Source: Pseudomonas putida
GTDB taxonomy: Bacteria > Pseudomonadota > Gammaproteobacteria > Pseudomonadales > Pseudomonadaceae
Assembly: GCF_016406145.1 (NCBI RefSeq)
Contig: NZ_CP066306.1
Coordinates: forward strand, 3,906,001-3,970,000
DNA length: 64,000 bases
Direction of reading: 5' to 3'
Positions 60,901-64,000 of this stretch are shown here, piece after piece. Position 1 is the stretch's first letter. The number at the start of each line of letters is the position of its first letter. The translations under genes were made by a program, and so were the position numbers. The notes under the pieces are model-generated. The model did not search any database. It saw only the letters and a list, made by a program, of their open reading frames with translations, and was not told the origin of the DNA.

Positions 60901-61904
60901 AAGGTGGCCTCGGCCAGGCCATAGCTGGCAAAGAAACTGCTGGGCGTGAAACCGCAGGGGGCGAACTTCTCGGCGAAGGTGTCCAGGCTGTCCTGGCGGA
61001 TCGGCTCGGAGCCGGAATAGGCCACACGCCAGCGGCTCAGGTCGAGGCTGGCCAGGGCCGCCTCACTGACCCGCTCGCTGCACAGGCGGTAGGCAAAGTC
61101 CGGCCCGCCGCTGATGGTCCCGCCGTATTCGCTGATCGCCTGCAGCCAGCGCTGCGGCCGCGCGAGGAAGTAACCTGGCGACATCAACACACACGGTACG
61201 CCACTGAAGATGGGCTGCAGCAGCCCGCCGATCAGGCCCATGTCGTGGTACAGCGGCAACCAGCTGACGATCACATCGTCGGGGTTGAGGTCGATGCCAA
61301 ACCCATGGCGGATCAACTGCTCGTTGGCCACCAGGTTGCCGTGGCTGACCTGCACGCCCTTGGGCAGCGCGGTGGAGCCGGAGGTGTACTGGAGGAAGGC
61401 GATGTCGTCGCCGGCCAGCGCCGGTTCGCGCCAGTCATTAGCCAGGGCCGGGTCCAGGCCATCCACCGTCAGCAGCTCAGGGGCGCTGTCTGCGGCGAGT
61501 GCTTGCAGGCCCTGCAGGCTGTCGTGCAGCGCTGCGACGGTCAGCAGCAGGCGGGGCTCGGCGTCATCGATGATCGACAGCAGGCGCTCCTGGTGATGCT
61601 GGCGCGAAGACTCCGGCGGGTAGGCCGGCACAGCGATGACACCGGCATACAGGCAGCCGAAGAACGCCGCCACATAGTCCGGCCCGCTGGGGAACAGCAG
61701 CACGGCGCGGTCACCGAACGCGGCGCGGGCCTGCAAGGCTGCTGCGATGGTGCGCGCACGCATGTCCAGGTCCCGATAGCTGAGCACCGCCTGCTCGCCG
61801 GGGGCATCGGCCAAAAAGCGCAAGGCGATGCGGTCAGGGGTGTGCGCAGCACGTTGCGCCAGGGCCTGGACCAGCGAGAGCGGGAGTTCGAAGGCGTCCA
61901 TCAT
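48951..61904 (-). CDS. pvdL: Pyoverdine chromophore NRPS PvdL: acyl ligase-ACP-C-A(Glu)-T-C-A(Tyr)-T-E-C-A(Dab)-T
   Basis: 4317-residue first synthetase of every pyoverdine (PvdL of P. aeruginosa is similar in length). Acyl-AMP ligase domain (1-580, [11 protein letters not shown] near 170), carrier (GGNS near 610), C (675-1110), A1 (1120-1610), T (GGHS near 1655), C (1715-2160), A2 (2180-2680), T (GGDS near 2725), E (2785-3220, HHLVVDG), C (3235-3680), A3 (3700-4200), T (GGHS near 4252). Pocket readings: A1 about DVWHFGRIN (Glu by position), A2 about DAEGIGAVM (Tyr by position, D-form from E), A3 DIWELTADD (the Dab code). The second C domain has HHIVTEG and the third HHILIDA instead of HHxxxDG. 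The start at 61904 has AGGA 7 bases upstream; a further ATG follows directly. An IS box lies about 90 bases upstream. Confidence 0.97.
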   Translation of the reverse strand: MMDAFELPLSLVQALAQRAAHTPDRIALRFLADAPGEQAVLSYRDLDMRARTIAAALQARAAFGDRAVLLFPSGPDYVAAFFGCLYAGVIAVPAYPPESSRQHHQERLLSIIDDAEPRLLLTVAALHDSLQGLQALAADSAPELLTVDGLDPALANDWREPALAGDDIAFLQYTSGSTALPKGVQVSHGNLVANEQLIRHGFGIDLNPDDVIVSWLPLYHDMGLIGGLLQPIFSGVPCVLMSPGYFLARPQRWLQAISEYGGTISGGPDFAYRLCSERVSEAALASLDLSRWRVAYSGSEPIRQDSLDTFAEKFAPCGFTPSSFFASYGLAEATLFVSGSRRGQGIGALELDADAFAANRAEAGKGSVLMSCGYPQPGHAVRIVEPQCLDVLSDNRVGEIWAAGPSIASGYWRNPEASARTFVEMDGQRWLRTGDLGFMREGEVFVTGRLKDMLIVRGQNLYPQDLEKTLEREVDVLRKGRVAVFAVDDQGEEGIGVAVEISRNVQKASTPEALIKTLRQVVADACRQAPAVVLLLNPGALPKTSSGKLQRSACRLRMDDGSLDCYARFPTPVETGETAAAGDGLQAHIAALWCEVLKAESVAADDHFLLLGGNSIAATQVTARLADELGIALGLRTLFEAPTLAQYSAAVAAILAQGGGEKATIARLDRGQALPQSLAQNRLWLLWQLAPQSAAYNIPAGLHLRGELDEAALDAAFQALVARHESLRTVFSEEHGQALQRILPRQAFTLRHLDLQGLPATDVAERREAEAQLPFDLGQGPLLRVTLVRLGDEDHQLWVTLHHIVADGWSLNILLDEFAKLYAARCQGFEAALAPLPLGYADYGNWQRQWLAQGESAHQLEYWKARLGDALPVLDLHPDQPRSSQQANRAARLSVKVPAKLSEALKGLAREHQASLFMVLLAAWQGLLHRYTGQHDIRVGVPNANRPRQETQGMVGFFINTQVLRAQLDGRLPFTQLLAQVRQASLDAQAHQDLPFEQLLEALPDAREQGLFQVMFNHQQRDLSALRRLPGLLAEELPWHSREAKFDLQLHSEEDHLGRLSLAFDYAAELFAEDTVTRLAQHLLALLEQVCADPQLALGEVALLDEQGCHQLLAWGQAPAPAPQRLVVEQLNEQARQTPERRALVWEGGSLDYAELHQQANRLAHYLRDKGVGPDCCVAIAVERSPQLLVGLLAILKAGGAYVPLDVDYPAERLAYMLRDCQASLLLSNSGRLATLPQVDGVSAIALDQLHLDSWPSHAPGLHLHGDNLAYVIYTSGSTGQPKGVGNTHAALAERLQWMQATYALDAGDVLMQKAPISFDVSVWECFWPLITGCKLVLAGPGEHRDPQRIAALVQQHGVTTLHFVPPLLQVFVQEPLAAGCTSLRRLFCGGEALSASLRDRVLQRLPQVQLHNRYGPTETAINVTHWHCRAEDGERSPIGRPLGNVVCRVLDGELQLAAPGVPGELYLGGAGLARGYLGRPGLTAERFVPQADGNGERLYRSGDRARWQVQAQALEYLGRLDQQVKVRGFRVEPEEVQACLLAQPGVEQALVLIHKDAVGAQLVGYYSGPGQAEALLASLAERLPAYMVPAQLIALEHMPLGPSGKVDRKALPAPVWQQREHVAPQTALQQQVAAIWCEVLSLPRIGLHDDFFALGGHSLLATQIVSRTRQACDVELPLKVLFEASELGAFCAEIARIREAGERNLQGEITRVDRRQAVPLSYSQQRMWFLWQMEPDSPAYNVGGMARLRGTLHVDAFERALQALIVRHETLRTTFPAIDGVPYQCVAADGAVQLDWQDFSTLPAAIREQRLQQLADAQAHQPFDLERGPLLRACLVKAAEREHYFVLTLHHIVTEGWAMDIFARELGELYEAFVDERESPLTPLPVQYLDYSVWQRQWLESGEGARQLAYWKARLGDEHPVLALPADRPRPAVQTHRGELYRFELDPALVARVHAFNSQRGLTLFMTMTATLAALLHRYSGQRDLRIGAPVANRIRPESEGLIGAFLNTQVLRCEVDGQMTAAALLNQVRQAAIEGQSHQDLPFEQLVEALQPPRSSAYNPLFQVMCNVQRWAFQQSRELAGMQVDYLVNDASATKFDLYLEVTDLDGRLGCCLTYSRDLFDEPRIARMAEHWQQLLVGLLDNPQQRLCELPMLAGAEQQVLLDQLQGEHDPAPDQTLHGLFAAQAARTPQAGALTFGGRHLSYAELDQQANRLARALRERGVGPQVRVGLALERSLEMVVGLLAILKAGGAYVPLDPEYPLDRLRYMIEDSRIGLLLSQRALLETLGELPDGVARWSLEDDAAGLSAYSDAPLDNLNLPQHQAYLIYTSGSTGKPKGVVVSHGEIAMHCQAVIKAFGMRSDDCELHFYSINFDAASERLLVPLLCGARVVLRAQGQWGAEDICQLVREQKVSILGFTPSYGSQLAQYLAGQGEQMPVRLVITGGEALTGEHLTRIRQAFAPQQFFNAYGPTETVVMPLACLAPDTLPTDAGSVPIGRVIGARSAYILDDDLALLPQGGIGELYIGGVGLAQGYHDRPGLSAERFVADPFSHDGGRLYRTGDLVRLRADGLVEYVGRADQQVKIRGFRIELGEIESCLQAHADIEEAVVLAHDLPGGKQLVGYLVCKQASADSEVQARLREAVRAHARQHLPDYMVPAHLVLLGSLPLMGNGKLDRRALPLPDLEQAREQYLAPANALEEQLAQIWREVLNVSRVGVQDNFFELGGDSILSIQVVSRARQLGLQFTPRDLFQHQTIQTLAAVVSRSEVANSIEQGQRQGRSGLTPIQHWFFDSEVAQPQHWNQAVLLQARVPLDSALLERALATLVAHHDSLRLRFTQADGRWQGEYAASPGEQLLWTATVADFNACQALYTDVQRSLDLAQGPLLRALLVSDGQGAQRLLLAIHHLVVDGVSWRVLLEDLQALYRGQPLAAKTHAMADWAARLASYAGSDSLRDELGWWQDRLGDVRHELPCDHPQGGNLQRHADTLAIALDVEQTRQLLQQAPAAYHTQVNDLLLTALARTLCRWTGDDEVLVQLEGHGRDGLFEDMDLTRSVGWFTSAYPLRLNPQAGEDDSARATSIKRIKEQLREVPHKGQGYGVLRYLADEAGRESMAALPQARITFNYLGQFDQQFESAALFQPLDAPAGLAHDLDAPLPNWLSVDGQVYGGALQLRWTYSRERFDEQTIARLAEAYRHELLAVVGHCLAQGTGSFTPSDFPLAHLTQEQIDALPVPAAEIEDVYPLTPMQEGLLLHTLLEPGTGIYYMQDRYRINSALDPQRFAQAWQAVVARHEALRASFSWNAGEAMLQIIHKAGNTPVDYQDWRGLDDTAQEQRLQALHKQEREAGFDLLRQAPFHLRLVRVDDERYWFMMSNHHILIDAWCRSLLMNDFFELYQALGEGRQAQLPVPPRYRDYIGWLQRQDLDEARRWWQANLAGFERATAIPSDRPLRHDHAGDGMLVGDCYTRLEVSDGVRLRELAQAHQLTINTFAQAAWALVLARYSGERDVAFGVTVAGRPVSMPQMQRTVGLFINSIALRVQLPEPGQRCSVRQWLQGLLERNMELREYEYLPLVTIQECSELPKGQPLFNSLFVFENAPVETAVLDHAQHLNASSDSGRTHTNFPLTAVCYPGDDLGLHLSFDQRYFDHSTVERLLAEFKRLLLALVQGFDGQVSELPLLGEAEERFLLQACNHTERAYALEQSYVAQFEAQVAAHPGRTVARCMEASYDYAGLNLAANRLGHALVAAGAGIDQPVALLAERGLPLLGMIVGSFKAGAGYLPLDPGLPSARLQRIVELSRTPVLVCSAACAEQARLLLGELAGVARPRLLIWEEVQSSNIASHNPGIHSGPDNLAYVIYTSGSTGLPKGVMVEQRGMLNNQLSKVPYLALSEHDVIAQTASQSFDISVWQFLAAPLFGARVEIVPNAIAHDPQGLLTHVQATGITVLESVPSLIQGMLANDHQALGGLRWMLPTGEAMPPELAAQWLQRYPGIGLVNAYGPAECSDDVAFFRVDLASTRGSYLPIGTPTDNNRLYLYGEDQALVPLGAVGELCVAGTGVGRGYVGDPERTALAFIPHPHGAPGERLYRTGDLARQRPDGVFEYVGRIDHQVKIRGYRIELGEIEARLHEQAEIRDAAVGVQDGVNGKHLVGYLVAHQGVTADAALLEQVKQRLRADLPEYMVPLHWGWFDSLPHNANGKLDRKALPAIDIGGQHGQAYLAPRDELEEVLARIWADVLKAERVGVHDNFFELGGHSLLATQIASRVQKQLQLNVPLRAMFECSTVEELAEYVRGLQGTALDEDKVDRLSDLMAELEGM

Positions 61905-61994
61905 GGGGTGTTCCTGCCAGTGTCTGGGTAAGTCGGGCCGGCTGCCCCGCGTGGTTCGGCGGGCAGCGTCCGGCGGCCGGATGTACACAGGGGA

Positions 61995-62018
61995 ACGGAT
62001 GGGCAGCGCAAGAAATTA
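61995..62018 (-). promoter_or_regulatory. IS box (PvdS-type promoter) for pvdL
   Basis: Minus strand TAATT, 16 bases, CGT, about 90 bases upstream of the pvdL ATG. Same one-base variant as the box of the 3404-residue NRPS. Confidence 0.8.
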
Positions 62019-62112
62019 CCGGGATGTCGCAGTGACCAGGCGCACGGAAAGTGACGCGCATCACGATCGCCTGCTTAGAACTTAAACTAACAGATACTCA
62101 TTAACTTTCGTA

Positions 62113-62140
62113 TTTGACAATCATTATCATTCTGAATAAT
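62113..62140 (+). promoter_or_regulatory. Fur box overlapping a sigma-70-like promoter of pvdS
   Basis: AATCATTATC at 62119-62128 matches one half of the Fur consensus exactly, followed by a second overlapping 'cattatcattctga' repeat. TTGACA at 62114-62119 and AATAAT at 62135-62140 could be -35 and -10 elements (15-base spacing, shorter than ideal). Fur bound here would cover the promoter, giving iron repression of pvdS as known in Pseudomonas. Confidence 0.8.
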
Positions 62141-62209
62141 TTGTCGCACGTCGTAGGAAGCTTCCCCATGTGGGGTGCTCCTATTCCCCTCTGTGACAAG
62201 GTGATTTCC

Positions 62210-62740
62210 ATGGCGGAACAACTATCCACAAGTAAGTGCGATTCACCATTACTCCAGGCATTCGTCGACAACCGCAGTATCCTGGTCAAGATCGCAGCCC
62301 GCATTACCGGCTGCCGCTCACGGGCCGAAGACGTGGTGCAGGACGCTTTCTTCCGGCTCGGCGCCGCCCCCCAGATCACCTCGTCGTTCAAGGCCCAGCT
62401 CAGCTACCTGTTCCAGATCGTGCGCAACCTGGCCATCGACCATTACCGCAAACAGGCGATGGAGCTGAAGTATTCAGGCAGCGAAGAGGAAGGCTTGAAC
62501 GTGGTCATCCAGAATGCCTCGCCCGAAGCCACGCACATCAACCTGGCGGCCCTCGAGCACATTGCCGAGGCGCTCAACGAGCTACCCCAGCGCACCCGTT
62601 ACGCTTTCGAGATGTACCGCCTGCACGGCGTGCCGCAGAAAGACATCGCCAAGGAGCTGGGTGTGTCGCCCACGCTGGTCAACTTCATGATCCGTGATGC
62701 GCTGGTACATTGCCGCAAGACCGCCAGCCGGCAGGTCTGA
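62210..62740 (+). CDS. pvdS: ECF sigma factor PvdS, master activator of pyoverdine genes
   Basis: 176 residues starting MAEQLSTSKCDSPLLQAFVD. Region 2 (about 10-85) with GCRSRAEDVVQDAFFRL and 'QLSYLFQIVRNLAIDHYRKQ'; region 4 (about 115-170) with LPQRTRYAFEMYRLHGVPQKDIAKELGVSPTLV and the end ALVHCRKT. The match to the PvdS group (PvdS, PbrA, PfrI) is near complete by eye. The ATG at 62210 was chosen over in-frame starts at 62114 and 62168 because AAGGTG precedes it and relatives start with MSEQLST. It directs RNA polymerase to the IS boxes seen in this window and is normally held by the anti-sigma factor FpvR until FpvA signals; fpvR is not here. A Fur box lies upstream. Confidence 0.97.
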   Translation: MAEQLSTSKCDSPLLQAFVDNRSILVKIAARITGCRSRAEDVVQDAFFRLGAAPQITSSFKAQLSYLFQIVRNLAIDHYRKQAMELKYSGSEEEGLNVVIQNASPEATHINLAALEHIAEALNELPQRTRYAFEMYRLHGVPQKDIAKELGVSPTLVNFMIRDALVHCRKTASRQV

Positions 62741-62743
62741 AGC

Positions 62744-62835
62744 AGCTGCAAGCTTCAAGCTACAAGATGGATCAGCGGCGACGCGCTCCTCTCTTGCAGC
62801 TTGAAGCTTGAAGCTCGAAGCTCGAAGCTCGAAGC
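62744..62835. repeat. Imperfect 24-bp inverted repeat merging into five 7-base tandem repeats
   Basis: The arms 62744-62767 and 62792-62815 pair with two mismatches around a 24-base loop. The right arm continues as five copies of the heptamer t(t/c)gaagc at 62801-62835. It lies between the convergent stops of pvdS and the acetyltransferase gene and could end both transcripts. Arm and tandem unit share the same 'gaagctt' motif, so the hairpin may have grown by repeat slippage. Confidence 0.75.
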
Positions 62836-62838
62836 CCC

Positions 62839-63852
62839 CTAAGCCAGCCTGCAACGATCGAAAAACCGCTCCCGCCCCAGAATCATCAACGCTGCGCGCT
62901 TGTGCGGAAAATCGAACTCCTTGTCGCAATGGAAGCACTGGTCGTGCATGTAGCCGATCATCTTGCCATTGTCGGCACGGGGCTCGGCCACCACCCGCTG
63001 GGTGCGAGGGTCATCCAGAAACAGGTAATGCACCAGCGCCGACAGCCAGCTGGCGACCTTGTGCGGACCGCGATGCGCCTGCTCACCCACCAGCATGTGG
63101 ATGCCGCGGTCGTAGTCGTCAGCTTGATAGAACGGCGCGATGCGGTCTTCCTTGGCCCAATAAGCCTCGAAGTAGGCAAATGGCTGATCGTCGAAACAGC
63201 CGATCAAGGTCACGGTGTGCGGGTCGGCTTCCAGCTTGGCCAGGTATTCCCGGTGCTGCTCCAGCGACCCGCCCTCCTGCCAGAACTGCTCCACACGCGG
63301 GTTGTTTTGCCAGCGATTGAAGCGCTCCAGGTCCTGGTCGATCTCCAGGGTGCGCAGCGACACCCAACTCCCCAGGCGCGCATCGAAGCGCCGATACACC
63401 TCGCCATGGGGCTTGGGTGCGCGGCGCGGGTGGCGCTTGCCATTGCTGATCTGCATCTGTTGTGGGTATGCGCCGCTGACCAACTGGCCAAGCCAAGGCT
63501 GTGGCAACTGCCAGAACATAGCGCGCTCGCACAGGTACACGCCTGGCTGTTCCGTGCTGAGCAACAGGCCGCTGGCGAGGGTCTCAGGTACAGGCTGGGG
63601 CAGGTGCCAGGCAAGGCGCTGACAGGCTGGATCCCGCGACAACAACCAGTAACAGGCGGCCCACAGGGCCTGCTGTGGGCGTTCGGGGCATAGGCGTTCA
63701 ATATGCACCGCCAGGGTAGCAGCTGGCGCCAGGCGCACCTGGATCAGCGGGCGACCCTCCAGGGTCAGGCTCAACCAGCAATCGCCCTCTTCAGCGCTCA
63801 GGCTGCGCCAGCGAGGCTGTGACAAGGGCTGAGAAGCGGCATCGAACGGCAT
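62839..63852 (-). CDS. GNAT acetyltransferase of siderophore type (IucB/RhbD/PvdY-like)
   Basis: 337 residues. The N-terminal half (1-150) is a degenerate acyltransferase-like region. The C-terminal half (about 150-337) has the siderophore GNAT pattern: DLERFNRWQNNPRVEQFWQE, HREYLAKLEADPHTVTLIGCFDDQPFAYFEAYWAKEDRIAPFY, DDYDRGIHMLVGEQAHRGPHKVASWLSALVHYLFLDDP and VAEPRADNGKMIGYM. Such enzymes N-acylate hydroxylated Orn or Lys to build hydroxamates. A perfect IS box just upstream supports PvdS control. Beside pvdS and pvdL, it probably acylates an OH-Orn for a side-chain position. The basic-residue module in the 3404-residue NRPS would be a candidate user (inference). Donor (acetyl or other) not readable. 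Confidence 0.88.
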   Translation of the reverse strand: MPFDAASQPLSQPRWRSLSAEEGDCWLSLTLEGRPLIQVRLAPAATLAVHIERLCPERPQQALWAACYWLLSRDPACQRLAWHLPQPVPETLASGLLLSTEQPGVYLCERAMFWQLPQPWLGQLVSGAYPQQMQISNGKRHPRRAPKPHGEVYRRFDARLGSWVSLRTLEIDQDLERFNRWQNNPRVEQFWQEGGSLEQHREYLAKLEADPHTVTLIGCFDDQPFAYFEAYWAKEDRIAPFYQADDYDRGIHMLVGEQAHRGPHKVASWLSALVHYLFLDDPRTQRVVAEPRADNGKMIGYMHDQCFHCDKEFDFPHKRAALMILGRERFFDRCRLA

Positions 63853-63895
63853 GGTCAGGGCTCACAGAAAATGAAAGAAAGGCTCACTTCTGAAA

Positions 63896-63919
63896 ACGTC
63901 ACTGCAATCGGGGAATTTA
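63896..63919 (-). promoter_or_regulatory. IS box (PvdS-type promoter) for the siderophore acetyltransferase
   Basis: Minus strand C-TAAAT, 16 bases, CGT: a perfect iron-starvation box 44 bases upstream of the ATG. The TAA of the box is also the stop codon of the preceding gene. Confidence 0.87.
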
Positions 63920-64000
63920 GTCATGGGGGGCTTCGACGGTGATCCGGTAAGGCTGGAAGATGCGGGCCAGTTCGCCGGTATCACGCAGGTGGCGCAGCAG
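63917..64000 (-). CDS. 3' end of an unidentified gene (partial, runs off the window)
   Basis: The last 27 codons of a minus-strand frame that enters from the right edge and ends in TAA at 63917-63919. The tail reads LLRHLRDTGELARIF then QPYRITVEAPHD. Codon use is Pseudomonas-like. The stop overlaps the IS box of the acetyltransferase gene. The tail is too short to name; it would fit a periplasmic substrate-binding protein but I cannot support that. Confidence 0.5.
   Translation of the reverse strand: MLRHLRDTGELARIFQPYRITVEAPHD

Overview
The window looks like a chromosomal segment of a fluorescent Pseudomonas, closest in style to the P. putida group. The evidence is high GC with strong GC3 codon bias, REP-type palindromes with the core 'catcgccggcaagccgg', a nearly complete set of pyoverdine (PVD) peptide synthetases, a PvdS-type sigma factor, and promoters of the iron-starvation (IS) box type. 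Most of the sequence (about 1-34 kb and 49-64 kb) is devoted to pyoverdine. The 15 kb between is an accessory block with a two-component system, a toxin/immunity cassette, a periplasmic molybdenum hydroxylase and a Dsb thiol-redox set.

Layout. Bases 1-13940 (+) hold two overlapping NRPS genes. The first is cut by the window edge and its pocket residues predict Gly and Thr. The second predicts D-Ser and a basic residue (probably OH-Orn) and ends in a thioesterase. An HSL-type esterase follows. Then the TonB-dependent receptor FpvA (-) lies between two near-identical REP pairs. Two translationally coupled NRPS genes (21084-31298 and 17998-21087, -) predict D-Ser, a basic residue and beta-hydroxy-Asp. 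The Asp hydroxylase is fused to the end of the first, and the second starts with a condensation-like domain that has lost its catalytic motif. Divergent from them is an SCP2+cupin/JmjC-like oxygenase of unknown function with its own IS box, followed by pvdH (makes diaminobutyrate). Bases 34.2-36.3 kb: OmpR/QseC-PmrB-like two-component system. 36.5-39.1 kb: Ntox15 (Tde-type) DNase effector with two paralogous immunity genes. 39.1-45.2 kb: MobA/MocA-like, XdhC, tri-haem cytochrome c, 2Fe-2S subunit and Tat-exported molybdopterin subunit. 45.5-48.8 kb: dsbD, a TlpA-like gene, and dsbG carrying a one-base frameshift exactly in the CPYC active site. 48.95-61.9 kb: pvdL (acyl ligase, Glu, D-Tyr, Dab). 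62.2 kb: pvdS behind a Fur box. 62.8-63.9 kb: an IucB/PvdY-like acetyltransferase.

How it works together (inference from family knowledge plus pocket residues read here). Under iron limitation Fur releases pvdS. PvdS then reads the five IS boxes of the form TAAAT or TAATT, 16 bases, CGT found here: upstream of pvdL, the 3404-residue NRPS, the SCP2-cupin gene, pvdH and the acetyltransferase. PvdL builds acyl-Glu-D-Tyr-Dab. The next NRPSs would add D-Ser, a basic residue and OH-Asp, then (after whatever precedes base 1) Gly, Thr, D-Ser and a terminal cyclo-OH-Orn-like residue, released by the thioesterase. FpvA imports the ferric product. The maturation genes (pvdA, pvdE, pvdF, pvdMNOP, export) are not in this window.

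Limits: all domain calls and substrate codes were read by eye without database searches. Residue positions for NRPS domains are approximate.
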